64,000 nucleotides of DNA from an uncultured Eggerthellaceae bacterium (GTDB lineage Bacteria; Actinomycetota; Coriobacteriia; Coriobacteriales; Eggerthellaceae). A program made the translations under genes and the position numbers. The stretch covers positions 1 to 64,000 of the forward strand of contig CANSWY010000005.1 of the NCBI GenBank assembly GCA_947650915.1, in the 5' to 3' direction. Below, piece after piece: positions 23,856 to 32,139 of this stretch. A model generated the notes under the pieces. The model ran no database searches. It was not told where the DNA came from and saw only the letters and a list, made by a program, of their open reading frames with translations. The number at the start of each line of letters is the position of its first letter. Position 1 is the first letter of the stretch.

Positions 23856-25298
23856 TGTCCCCAATGTTGGTGTAAGAGCCGTTTCGCTTGAGAGACGAGA
23901 AACGGCCATCGCCTAGAATCTTCAATTGTCGAGATTGATGGATCCACAAGAAAGGCGATGACCTTATGGACAGTTTAGAGCACGGTATGCCAAAGGTATA
24001 CGAGATACCCCGATTCGATGACGGGATGGTCAACATCCAAGAGCTCATCCGCATCATGGCGGAGTCTCTCATCAACGAGGTCATGGATGCGCAAGCGGAG
24101 GATGCATGCGCTGACGGCAACCAGAGGAATGGCTACCGTGAGCGCACGCTCATCACCAGCGTTGGCACGATCAACCTGCGCATCCCCAAGCTGCGCCGCG
24201 GCAGCTACTTCCCGGAGGACCTCATCGCCCGCTACTCGCGGGTGGACCGTGCGGTCATCGCTGCGGTGTCCGAGATGGTGACCTGCGGCGTGTCCACACG
24301 GAAGGTGGCGCGGGTAGCATCACAGATGGGCATAGACCGCATGAGCCCAAGCCAGGTGTCGCGCATATGCAACTCGCTGGATGATATCGTGGCTGACCTG
24401 CAGAGCCGCGACCTCTCCGATGTGGCCTTTCCCTACATCTGGTTGGATGCCACCTACATCAAATGCCGTGATGAGGGTCATGTGTCCTCTTGCGCGCTCG
24501 TGAGCGCCATCGGTGCCGGTGCTGATGGATACCGACGCCTCCTTGGGCTCGACGCCATCGATACGGAGAGCTATGCTGGCTGGCTTGCGTTCTTGAGGTC
24601 GCTGCGCGAGAGAGGCGTTGCCGGCGTCATGTGCGCCACATCGGATGCCCACGAGGGGCTGCGTCGCGCCATCGAGGAGGTGTTCCCAGGGTCTGCATGG
24701 CAGAGGTGCATCGTGCATCTCATGAGGAATGCAGCATCCTCAGCACCCACGCGCCAGAAGAGAGCGGCAGTGCTGGCCATCCTGCATGCCGTGTTCGCAG
24801 AGCGAGACCCGGACCTCGTGCGCGAGCTCTACCATCTTGCCTGCGAGGAGATCTCCGGGATCTGCGCCAAGGCCGCAGAGCTCCTGGAAGGGGCCGAGGC
24901 CGATGCGCTCGCATACCTCGACTTCCCCTACGCCCATCACAGGCGCCTGCGCACCAACAACGTGCAGGAGAGGGCCAACCGCGAGCTCAAGAGGAGGAGC
25001 CGCGTGGTGCAGGTCTTCCCGTCAAGGCGCTCGCTCATCCGCATGCTCGGTGCCGTCTTCTCCGAGATGGACGAAGACTGGGCGAGCCGGAGATGGTTCA
25101 CGGAGGAGTCGATCGCGCAGGCCGCATCACCAGCAAGATCCACCGCTCCCGCACCTGCCTACGAGGGCACCGCTGAGGAGCACGCAAGGCGCATCATCGA
25201 TGTCGTGATCGCCGACAACCCGATCGGAAGGAGGGCAGCTTAGATGCTAGGCTAGAATACGAGCCAGATTCTAGGTGCCTACACCAACGTTCGGGACA
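23856..25298 (+). mobile_element. IS256-family insertion sequence
   Basis: The left end (23856) reads TGTCCCCAATGTTGGTGTAAG. The right end (to 25298), read inverted, gives TGTCCCGAACGTTGGTGTAGG, imperfect inverted repeats of about 21 bp. Obvious 8-9 bp target duplications were not found, consistent with a deletion next to the element. It is joined on the right to the 3' half of an IS3-type element. Confidence 0.8.
23966..25243 (+). CDS. IS256-family (mutator-type) transposase
   Basis: 425 residues. The N-terminal region with NGYRERTLITSVGTINLRIP and LRRGSYFPEDLIARYSRVDRA is typical of Transposase_mut. The catalytic Asp residues lie in YIWLDATYIK and CATSDAHEGL, with RCIVHLMRN downstream and the Glu in RTNNVQERANRELKRR. 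The frame is intact and of normal length, so it may still be functional. Confidence 0.93.
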   Translation: MDSLEHGMPKVYEIPRFDDGMVNIQELIRIMAESLINEVMDAQAEDACADGNQRNGYRERTLITSVGTINLRIPKLRRGSYFPEDLIARYSRVDRAVIAAVSEMVTCGVSTRKVARVASQMGIDRMSPSQVSRICNSLDDIVADLQSRDLSDVAFPYIWLDATYIKCRDEGHVSSCALVSAIGAGADGYRRLLGLDAIDTESYAGWLAFLRSLRERGVAGVMCATSDAHEGLRRAIEEVFPGSAWQRCIVHLMRNAASSAPTRQKRAAVLAILHAVFAERDPDLVRELYHLACEEISGICAKAAELLEGAEADALAYLDFPYAHHRRLRTNNVQERANRELKRRSRVVQVFPSRRSLIRMLGAVFSEMDEDWASRRWFTEESIAQAASPARSTAPAPAYEGTAEEHARRIIDVVIADNPIGRRAA

Positions 25299-25670
25299 CT
25301 ACCCCGCCTCGCGGCGCAGGACAGATGCACCGCCCATACCGACAAGGGAGGGCACTATTTCGCTGAGAGCTGGAAGGCGATCTGCGAAGAGCACGGGATC
25401 GAGCGGTCCATGTCGAGGAAGGGGCACTCCCCGGACAACGCGAGGATGGAAGGGTTCTTCGGACGGATGAAGATGGAGTTCTTCGATGCGCATGATTGGG
25501 AAGGCGTCAGCGCAGAACGGTTCATGGAGGAGCTGGACGCCTGGCTCGTCTACTACAATGAAAGGCGGCCCAAGCCATCCTTGGGATGGATCCCTCCCAT
25601 GCAATATCGCCGCCGTTTCTACGCGGCTGCTTGAACGAGGCCGGTTCTACAAGAAATCGTCCGCACCTCC
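25299..25670 (+). pseudogene. 3' half of an IS3-family transposase and its right end
   Basis: From about 25314 to 25634 the frame contains the last part of an rve integrase: TAHTDKGGHYF (second Asp), MEGFFGRMKMEFF (Glu) and SLGWIPPMQYRRRF. The first half is missing, replaced by the IS256 element. The IS right end CGTCCGCACCTCCCC follows at about 25656-25670 and matches the terminal repeat of the intact IS3 copy. Confidence 0.85.
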
Positions 25671-25692
25671 CCGACCCTTGTTCCAACTCACT

Positions 25693-26874
25693 TTAGCCTT
25701 TTGCACTCGGCAACTGAACTGCAATTTCATCAAGAAAGGTATTAGGGTTTGAGCGGAATTGATCAAAACTAAATGGTCGTTCTCCGCAGAAGTCCAATCC
25801 ATATTTTTCTTTGAGCAAACCTTCGAACTCTTTGTCTGATACCGAGTCTCGCAGAATAAGCGTAGTTTTGCCATGTTTATTAACCAGCAGCAAAACTTTC
25901 GACTCCATTTGTGAGCGTTTTGCATCTTCGATGATATCCAGCAAAACAATTTGAGAACTTGAATGGTAGACTTTTGCGGTGGGCAGATTGATGCTTGTGG
26001 CAAAGCCTTGGTTTCTCTCAATCCTGCACCAAGGGTCAGCAGGTATGTCTCCGAAAAATGCGTCTATTGGATAATCCACCTCGACGCTTCCATATCCTTG
26101 CTCATATTCTTTGTGTAAAACAAAGTCACGTGCGCATTCGTAGAATAAACGCGGATTAGACAAATTCGAGCCAGAATACTTGCCGTATATCGCATTAATA
26201 TCATGTCCAATTGCTTCGATCATAAACATCAAATCATATGCATATCCTGATCGATATAGCATCAAAAGGTTCGAAATGTCCTGATTGTTATATGGCTGGA
26301 GTTTAAGAGCAAACCGATTAGAGGTGACAAGATATCTATCGTAAATTTCTTCGATTATTGGAATTGCGAGTCGGACGCTTTCTTCATCACTTAATATCGT
26401 ATCTGATGTTACTTGCATAAGCCCCGTTGTTTTGGCTATCCCAAACCTCTGTAAGCCAATCTTTGCGAGTAATCGCTCTATCCTTCTGTGGCTCTTAGGT
26501 CGATAGTGGTTCTCTGTTAGAGCAATCGTATAGACAATTATTCTTAATGCAACATCCTGCCTAGCTCGATCAGGTAACAAGCAGCCGAAGTTTCTTTCAA
26601 ATGCATATAGCTCCTTCTCGCATTCTTCATGAATCCGCCAATAATAGTTTTCCTTCCGAAAGACGGGACTTTGAGATAGCATCTGCAGGACAACAAACAG
26701 CACAATTACAACGAACTCCAATGATATGTCCGACGATTGCGGAAGTAAATTATCTATAGGATCTCGCATCGCTGTATAAAACAGATATAGACATAGTCCA
26801 ATCGAGAGAATCGCTTGAGAGATAAACATTAGAAAATTGGTCCCAAGCATTTTGCGGTTAAAGAGCCACGTCAC
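25693..26874 (-). CDS. Membrane-anchored protein of unknown function (gene 2 of an AT-rich pair)
   Basis: 393 residues, AT-rich. Two N-terminal helices (about 14-37 and 49-68) are followed by a soluble domain of about 325 residues. Charge distribution (RK before the first helix, RK after the second) puts the soluble part in the cytoplasm. The domain contains ALTENHYRP and TTGLMQVTSD, which recall the E...GLMQ pattern of lytic transglycosylases, but the predicted cytoplasmic side argues against that. It overlaps the upstream 110-aa gene by 17 bp, so the two form one unit. It lies between an IS3 relic and a MITE in the defence-type island; function unknown. Confidence 0.55.
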   Translation of the reverse strand: MTWLFNRKMLGTNFLMFISQAILSIGLCLYLFYTAMRDPIDNLLPQSSDISLEFVVIVLFVVLQMLSQSPVFRKENYYWRIHEECEKELYAFERNFGCLLPDRARQDVALRIIVYTIALTENHYRPKSHRRIERLLAKIGLQRFGIAKTTGLMQVTSDTILSDEESVRLAIPIIEEIYDRYLVTSNRFALKLQPYNNQDISNLLMLYRSGYAYDLMFMIEAIGHDINAIYGKYSGSNLSNPRLFYECARDFVLHKEYEQGYGSVEVDYPIDAFFGDIPADPWCRIERNQGFATSINLPTAKVYHSSSQIVLLDIIEDAKRSQMESKVLLLVNKHGKTTLILRDSVSDKEFEGLLKEKYGLDFCGERPFSFDQFRSNPNTFLDEIAVQLPSAKG

Positions 26875-27190
26875 GAAGCGTAGTCCCCAATAAAAAAATA
26901 ATGCTATAAAATGCTAAAAAGGAGTCGATTTCAGGAGCAGCAACCTTCCCGATGAGGGCGATAATCATCAAAAGTACTATCGGTGCAAAAATTCTATATC
27001 CAACATTGAAAATTGATTTTTCTTCATCGAACGCATTTATAAAGGAACGGTAGGTAAGTGGCAGACCTTTTGCCCCCAAGGCATTAATGACAGCCAGCAT
27101 CACAACGCCAATAATCAAGTCAGCAAAAATGAAAGCCCATTCGCTCACTGTTTCTCCTGCCCTGCTAACGAAAATATGCAGACGAACCAT
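26858..27190 (-). CDS. Small three-helix membrane protein (gene 1 of an AT-rich pair)
   Basis: 110 residues with helices at about 19-41 (AFIFADLIIGVVMLAVINALG), 64-84 (IFAPIVLLMIIALIGKVA) and 88-108. Its end overlaps the start of the 393-aa membrane protein by 17 bp, indicating translational coupling and probably a complex in the membrane. No family is recognised. The upstream side carries a family 3 repeat. Confidence 0.55.
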   Translation of the reverse strand: MVRLHIFVSRAGETVSEWAFIFADLIIGVVMLAVINALGAKGLPLTYRSFINAFDEEKSIFNVGYRIFAPIVLLMIIALIGKVAAPEIDSFLAFYSIIFLLGTTLRDVAL

Positions 27191-27375
27191 TTGTGCTATC
27201 CAGCATGGTCAGAGATGCCATGCCGTAATGCGTAAGTGCGATGGAATACAGTGTACATTACCAGTTTTCCTCGACCAAGGAACGAAGCAAAATCTAAAAG
27301 CGCCAGCATATGATCAAGAACAGAGGTCACCTAGCGTTTGATACAGCGAATGATCGAACAGCGCGGATGAGAACG

Positions 27376-27637
27376 ATGACAGGGGACGGTCCAAATGTTA
27401 GATGCCGTCGTTTCTCTTTGCAGGTCGATCTGCCTTCGCGGCCTCTTGAGGATTCAGGTGGATAGAGCGAATGGTTTCGAGCGGGATGCGGCTCGTCTCC
27501 AATGGAAATACGCCGCTCAGTTCTTCATGAAGTCGCTTGGAGCATCCTTATGTTCGATCCTTGCCTTCGCCGCCTCTCCACGGCACTCCGCTCATCGCGT
27601 TGCACTCGATCATGACATTTGGACTGTTCCATGTCAT
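27376..27637. mobile_element. Family 3 MITE-like element, copy 3b
   Basis: 262 bp with ends ATGACAGGGGACGGTCCAAA and, inverted, ATGACATGGAACAGTCCAAA. The interior is shared with copies 3a and 3c (GCGGCCTCTTGAGGATTC, GGATAGAGCGAATGGTTTCG). It has no coding capacity, so would need a transposase in trans. Confidence 0.75.
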
Positions 27638-27688
27638 GGTTCCCTACCGTGATCAGAAGAATGACATCGGAACGCATCTAATGTCATG

Positions 27689-27711
27689 ATGACAGGGGAC
27701 GGTCCAAATGC
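27689..27711 (+). repeat. Solo terminal repeat of family 3
   Basis: ATGACAGGGGACGGTCCAAA followed by TGC repeats the left end of copy 3b 313 bp further on, without an element behind it. Confidence 0.7.
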
Positions 27712-28204
27712 CATGCTCCCATGGACGAGCAAGCTGGCAGCCATGGCCACGGGTCCTGCAGCACATGCATGGGGTTCCTTTCAGAGAGCTAGAACGTGAA
27801 CGAAGTGCTCCGCTGCATGTCTGGTTCGCGAGATTCGCACCGTGTGCGCTCGCGTTCATGAGGGTGCTCGTTCGCGTCACTGGGGATGTGAGAAGCGCTG
27901 AGCGGTCGCGAATGGAGGCTGCAGGGTCTCCCGCAACATGGGCCACCCCTGGAAGGGTGGGGTGGCTGAACGTCACCGAAAATGGCATTCGGATGCCTTC
28001 TGGCATCTCTCCGCGCTCGTTCTTGTCCCCGTGTCGACCGAGCCGTTTCTAGGGACGCTGCCCCAAAGCGCGAAGGTCGACTGCATCGAAGGCGTGCGTG
28101 ATGACATCGTCTTTGTGCTGGAAGCCTACGAGTGGGCATGGTAATTTGGTGAGCAGCGCAAGGCTCGAAGGCCGCCGGTTCGCTATGGCGAGAGATGGGG
28201 TTCT

Positions 28205-29164
28205 ATGGCTATGGTCAACAACGATTCTCAAATCGTTCTGTTCGAGTCATCGGACGGGGCCGTGGAGCTCAACGTCACAGTCGATGTTGAGAAAGACGAA
28301 GTATGGCTCAACCGCAACCAGATGGCGCTTCTGTTCGATCGAGATGTCAAGACCATAGGCAAGCATGTTTCCAATGCCTTCAAGGAGGAGCTGAGCGGGT
28401 CTTTTGATTCAACTGTCGCAAAATTTGCGACAGTTCGAATGGAGGGCGATCGGGAGGTGATGCGGGAGATCGAGCATTACAACCTCGACGTGATCATCTC
28501 CGTCGGCTACCGCGTGAAGTCACAGCGCGGCGTTGAATTCCGTCGTTGGGCAACCGATGTGCTTCGGAGGTACATCATTGAAGGCCGTGCTGAGAATGGT
28601 CGTAGGCTGCAGCAGCTGTCGCAGGCAGTGACTCTTCTTGAGCGCGTCTCTGACGATCTGGACGCGGACCAGGTTTTGGAGGTCGTGAAAAGCTACGCAT
28701 CCGCTCTTGACCTTCTTGATGACTATGACCATCAGCGAATAGCCCGGCCAGCAGGGAACGACACTGCATACGTTCTTGACTATGAAGAATGCCTCCAGCT
28801 CATTGGCAGACTGAGGTTCAATGAGGGAAGCGACCTGTTCGGTGTGGAAAAGGACGATTCGTTCAAGAGCAGCATTGCGGCCATCTACCAATCCTTTGGC
28901 GGCCGGGAGCTGTATCCATCGATCCAGGAGAAGGCCGCGAATCTGCTGTACTTCATAGTGAAGAATCACTCCTTCCATGACGGGAACAAGCGGATCGCAG
29001 CCACCACCTTCCTGTATTTCCTCGACCGGAACGACCTGTTATACCGAAACGGACAGAAGGTGATGAGCGACAGCGCTCTGGTGGCGACCACGATCATGAT
29101 CGCTGAATCCAAGCCTGAGGAGAAGGAGATGATGGTCTCGCTCGTCATGAACTTTCTTGTTTGA
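28205..29164 (+). CDS. RhuM-Fic/Doc fusion protein
   Basis: 319 residues. The N-terminal half is RhuM-like (VWLNRNQMALLFDRDVKTIG, ISVGYRVKSQRGVEFRRWA), the C-terminal half a Fic/Doc domain with HSFHDGNKR near residue 256, the Doc-type variant of the HPFxxGNGR motif. Doc proteins phosphorylate, and Fic proteins AMPylate, target proteins; the Lys in DGNKR favours the Doc type. Such fusions are common in mobile regions and may act as toxins or effectors. No antitoxin is visible next to it. Confidence 0.85.
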   Translation: MAMVNNDSQIVLFESSDGAVELNVTVDVEKDEVWLNRNQMALLFDRDVKTIGKHVSNAFKEELSGSFDSTVAKFATVRMEGDREVMREIEHYNLDVIISVGYRVKSQRGVEFRRWATDVLRRYIIEGRAENGRRLQQLSQAVTLLERVSDDLDADQVLEVVKSYASALDLLDDYDHQRIARPAGNDTAYVLDYEECLQLIGRLRFNEGSDLFGVEKDDSFKSSIAAIYQSFGGRELYPSIQEKAANLLYFIVKNHSFHDGNKRIAATTFLYFLDRNDLLYRNGQKVMSDSALVATTIMIAESKPEEKEMMVSLVMNFLV

Positions 29165-29691
29165 TCGCAAAGTCCGATGACGGCCATTGCAGCCCAATGG
29201 AGAGGGAGATGCGGGGTTGCGGTAGAACGCTCCCGAGCGCCTGATCGAATGTGCAGCGGTATTCGCGTTCATGGGGGGAGGTGCACTTTGGTTTCTCGTC
29301 CCGCCTGATGGGTTCAAGGCGAGATTTATGACCATTTCACTCATATTAATTGAGTACTTGAAATGCCTTGAATGCGAAGGTGCGTTCCGTAGATGAACAG
29401 GGGGACGTGTTTTCGTTCATGCACGGGAAACAGGGGTAGGTTCTTCGTTCCACCAAGAGCCGTTCCAAATCGGGAACGAAGCGCCGGTTCCCATCGTCTT
29501 CGAACGGGATCTGCTGGCCTATGTCGCACTGGACGACGTGGTGTATCTGACTTTCCGTCCTTCTCTTGGCTTTCGCGGCATGGATGCTCTTGTCAGGCAG
29601 CGGGGAACGATATGACAACAGAAAGTGGAACGCGGAACCGACCCTTGTTCCAACGACCCTTGTTCCAACCTCGCTGCCTTTCCACCCTGTC
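29165..29691. other. Intergenic stretch with decayed coding traces
   Basis: No intact gene. A plus-strand frame ending near 29613 (PFQIGNEAPVPIVFERDLLA, YVALDDVVYLTF) is protein-like but has no start. Two copies of GACCCTTGTTCCAAC stand at 29640-29672; a third copy is at 25674, next to the IS3 relic. Confidence 0.35.
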
Positions 29692-29886
29692 ATGCATGAA
29701 TGGCTGACAGGTTTGCGTGAGATGGTCATAGACTCGGAGCGGTGTCCTTTGACCTTCGCCGAGTTCACCTTGAAGGAGTACATGCGGGACAAGAACGGCG
29801 CTTGGATTGACGAGATACCGGACAGCAACGACCATTCGATCGATGCGGCTCGGTATGCCATGATGGAGGATGTGCTGAGAGGCTAA
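29692..29886 (+). pseudogene. Phage terminase large subunit, C-terminal remnant
   Basis: About 64 residues survive: EWLTGLREMVIDSERCPLTF, EFTLKEYMRDKNG and IPDSNDHSIDAARYAMMEDV. The D-x-N-x-H-x-I-D-A-x-R-Y-A ending is the characteristic C-terminus of PBSX-type large terminases. The packaging ATPase domain is gone, so this is a prophage relic. Confidence 0.7.
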
Positions 29887-29892
29887 ATCGCG

Positions 29893-30240
29893 TTAAAAGA
29901 TGACTTCGCCAAGGTATTTGTCATGTGGTTGGATAAGACACTTATCAATTGCTTTCCAATAGGTGTCGTATAGGTTCTTCTGGGCTTTGCCGTAATTTGC
30001 TTCGGAATCGAATTCCCAGAAGAGCGCATATTTTATGCATTTGACGATGCGCGTAAGCTTCTTGGGAGGGAGACCTTCTCTGATTTGTTCCATGTCTATC
30101 TTATAACCACGCTTTGTTAGGTGCACTTGTATTAGGCCGCTTTGCTTCTCAAGAAAAGGCTTGGCTTCCTTCATGATGGATTCGAATTCGTCCACCTTTT
30201 CCGGTTTCACTTGATAAATGCATACTTCAGAAAACGACAT
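29893..30240 (-). CDS. ABM-domain (dimeric alpha-beta barrel) protein
   Basis: 115 residues. MSFSEVCIYQVKPEKVDEFE and AKPFLEKQSGLIQVHLTKRG followed by YALFWEFDSEANYGKA are typical of the antibiotic biosynthesis monooxygenase/ferredoxin-like fold, used by quinol monooxygenases, haem-degrading enzymes and others. The active residues are not conserved enough to name a substrate. AAGGAGGGATAATC precedes the ATG. It lies downstream of the TipAL-like regulator on the same strand, separated by a family 2 repeat. Confidence 0.65.
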   Translation of the reverse strand: MSFSEVCIYQVKPEKVDEFESIMKEAKPFLEKQSGLIQVHLTKRGYKIDMEQIREGLPPKKLTRIVKCIKYALFWEFDSEANYGKAQKNLYDTYWKAIDKCLIQPHDKYLGEVIF

Positions 30241-30268
30241 GATTATCCCTCCTTGGGAAAGTATAGGG

Positions 30269-30345
30269 GTGACAAAGGGTCAGGCTTGATATCACCGTTG
30301 AAAAGCAGCGATGCTGGGCTGTGCATTGAGCCTGAACCTCTGTCA
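30269..30345 (+). repeat. Family 2 palindromic repeat, copy 2c
   Basis: Starts GTGACAAAGGGTCAGGCTTG and ends CCTGAACCTCTGTCAT. It lies between the ABM gene and the 3' end of the regulator gene. Confidence 0.85.
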
Positions 30346-30386
30346 TGCACGAACCGCGTGCGGCAACCCGATCGAGGGGCTTGATG

Positions 30387-31166
30387 CTATTCGAGATTTG
30401 CCTTGATGATATCGCGCAGGAACTCGGTTGCACCGGCCCCACATGCCCCGTCATAGTATTCGACGAAGCGCCGATCTCCAAGATACCCCTCTACCAGAGC
30501 CACATGAGCCTCGGGTGAGTAGGCGTCTTCACCCCAATGCACTTCTATCCATTGGGCGTGCATTCCTGCCACGAGCTTGGACTCGGGCGACATGGGATCC
30601 TTGGTCTTCATGGCGATGGCCAAGTTGTCCTTGATGCGTTGTTCGAGCTCTTCTTTGGCATTCCATGCCGTCTTGCTCATCCTGAGCATTCGCTCGTTTG
30701 CGCGATCGATGGCTTCATCACCGTACAGCTCACGTGCCTCTTGTCCATACTCTTTCTCGAGGTCGGCAACTGATCGCTTCTTTATCTGGTCGAATCGTTC
30801 CTTGTCATCCATCTTCTCGAAATCCTCCAATCCAGCCACAGCGATCCGAGCTGCGGCTATGGTCTTGTCCAGTTCTTCCCTTTGTCGACAAAGGAGGGTC
30901 AAATGCTCTTGAAGCATGGTTTCGAGGTCGAAGTCGGACTTGTCGAGCGCGTCCTCGATAGATTCCAAAGAGACGCCGCAAGACCGCAGAAGCAGGATGT
31001 GCTGCAACCTGTGCATGTCGGCCACGCTATAGACCCGATAGCCGTTATGGGCTCGTGCGGGGACGAGCAGTCCGATCTGGTCGTAGTAGCGAAGCGTGCG
31101 CGGGCTGATGCCAGCCCAGTCAGCCAATTCCTTGGTGGTGAACGTTCTGTCCTCTGGAACTGTCAC
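30387..31166 (-). CDS. MerR-family TipAL-like regulator with TipAS domain
   Basis: 259 residues. The N-terminal MerR HTH (FTTKELADWAGISPRTLRYY) leads to the dimerisation helix, and the C-terminal half is a TipAS-type ligand domain (KEYGQEARELYGDEAIDRAN, MHAQWIEVHWGEDAYSPEAH). TipAL proteins bind thiopeptides and other aromatic-rich drugs and activate efflux or sequestration genes. It is divergent from yjdF at 31482, with about 315 bp between, and so may regulate it and/or the downstream ABM gene. Confidence 0.88.
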   Translation of the reverse strand: MTVPEDRTFTTKELADWAGISPRTLRYYDQIGLLVPARAHNGYRVYSVADMHRLQHILLLRSCGVSLESIEDALDKSDFDLETMLQEHLTLLCRQREELDKTIAAARIAVAGLEDFEKMDDKERFDQIKKRSVADLEKEYGQEARELYGDEAIDRANERMLRMSKTAWNAKEELEQRIKDNLAIAMKTKDPMSPESKLVAGMHAQWIEVHWGEDAYSPEAHVALVEGYLGDRRFVEYYDGACGAGATEFLRDIIKANLE

Positions 31167-31369
31167 AGCTGCTCCGATCTTGTCGCTTCATGAGCATCTG
31201 TGATGAGGTTAGGCCATGACGCAACGTAAAGGTCAAGCATGAATACAAAAGAAAATGCCATCCCATGCATGCTCCTGTCGCATACGTGAAGCCGGCGAAC
31301 GCCCGCAGACAGGCCACTCTCCGCTGGCCCAGCTGTCCGCTTCGTGATACGATCCAGCGATCAGAGATG

Positions 31370-31455
31370 AAAACACAGTCCCCGTCGGGTAGTCGTGGGC
31401 GTGCGGGGATCCCGCATCAGTAACCTGCCTCCTTGGTCGTCCCTTCTCTGCATGG
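31370..31455 (+). ncRNA. Candidate yjdF (azaaromatic) riboswitch
   Basis: The leader of the yjdF-type gene contains an AAAACACAGTCCCCG block, a paired stem GTCCCCG (31378-31384) / CGGGGAT (31404-31410) enclosing GGGTAGTCGTGGGC, and a downstream ATCAGTAACCTGCC segment, about 70 bp before the ribosome binding site. yjdF genes are known to be preceded by yjdF-motif RNAs that sense azaaromatic compounds. The match is by gene context and visible stem only. Confidence 0.55.
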
Positions 31456-31481
31456 TCATCTACATAAAGGAGGATTCCACC

Positions 31482-31901
31482 ATGCAGATCAGCGTGTCAT
31501 CCACCCTGACCCTCTATCATGACGGCCAATTCTGGGTAGGCGTCGTCGAACACACGGAAGACGGAAAGCTTGGGGCCGCCCGCATCGTTTTCGGCACAGA
31601 GCCTTCCGATGAGGAGATCCTGCAGTTCGTCGTTCAACGATGGGAGAAGCTCTCGTTCTTCGGTGAGGAGAAGCCGATCAGCGCGAAGCTGGCCAAGAAC
31701 CCGAAGCGCCGGATGCGCGATGCCGCGAAAGCGCTCAAGAAACCGGCCGTCAGCACCAAGGCCCAGAAGGCGCTGGCAGAGCAGCGCGAGACGGCGAAAG
31801 ACGCCTCGAGCCAGAAGCGCAGCAAAAGGCGAGCTGCCCAGAAACAAGAACGCTTCGCCCAGAGCAGAGAAAAGCGAAAGCAAAAGCACCGTGGCCACTA
31901 G
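31482..31901 (+). CDS. yjdF: YjdF family protein (DUF2992)
   Basis: 139 residues. SSTLTLYHDGQFWVGVVEHT and FGTEPSDEEILQFV are the conserved N-terminal part of YjdF/DUF2992; the second half is a highly basic, repeat-like tail (KRSKRRAAQKQERFAQSREK). The biochemical role of YjdF is not established; its RNA leader in other bacteria responds to azaaromatic, often toxic, compounds. AAAGGAGG precedes the ATG at 31482, so the longer upstream frame is not used. Confidence 0.88.
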   Translation: MQISVSSTLTLYHDGQFWVGVVEHTEDGKLGAARIVFGTEPSDEEILQFVVQRWEKLSFFGEEKPISAKLAKNPKRRMRDAAKALKKPAVSTKAQKALAEQRETAKDASSQKRSKRRAAQKQERFAQSREKRKQKHRGH

Positions 31902-32031
31902 CCCAGCGTGACGCAGTATGTGCAGTGGTGACAAAGGGGCGGGCTGGAAACCCTCTCCCTGGAGGACCAAGGAAAGGGCCTGCTTTCAATGCATGGTGCA
32001 ACAATGCGCAGCACGTCATCGTGATCGACGA

Positions 32032-32110
32032 GTGACAAAGGGTCTGGCTTGATGTCACCGTTGAGGAGCAGCGATGCTGGAGAGTGACATTGTGCCTGAC
32101 CCTTTGTCAC
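32032..32110 (+). repeat. Family 2 palindromic repeat, copy 2d (best preserved)
   Basis: GTGACAAAGGGTCTGGC pairs with GCCTGACCCTTTGTCAC across 79 bp with one mismatch; the inner ATGTCAC/GTGACAT and CAGC/GCTG also pair. It lies between the convergent yjdF and XRE genes. A further isolated GTGACAAAGGGG stands at 31928. Confidence 0.9.
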
Positions 32111-32139
32111 GCTAAAGACGATGGCGTATGCCGCGATCC

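Larger units (their letters stand above)
27191..28204. other. One-kilobase intergenic region with repeats
   Basis: Besides the MITE-like element at 27376-27637 and a solo end at 27689-27711, I see no convincing gene. A block GAATGACATCGGAACGCATC at 27657-27676 resembles GAATGACATCAGAACATGTC at 23731-23750, hinting at a further small repeat. The stretch 28075-28143 has a protein-like end (EGVRDDIVFVLEAYEWAW), perhaps a remnant. Confidence 0.4.

Noticed and set aside
26300-26560. Lytic transglycosylase domain in the 393-aa protein (E...GLMQV pattern)
   Set aside because: The charge distribution places this domain in the cytoplasm and the rest of the fold pattern is not seen.
27653-28144. Several overlapping frames of 100-117 codons
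   Set aside because: Arg/Pro/Ser/His-rich composition on both strands, no start signals; the region is repeats and unassigned DNA.
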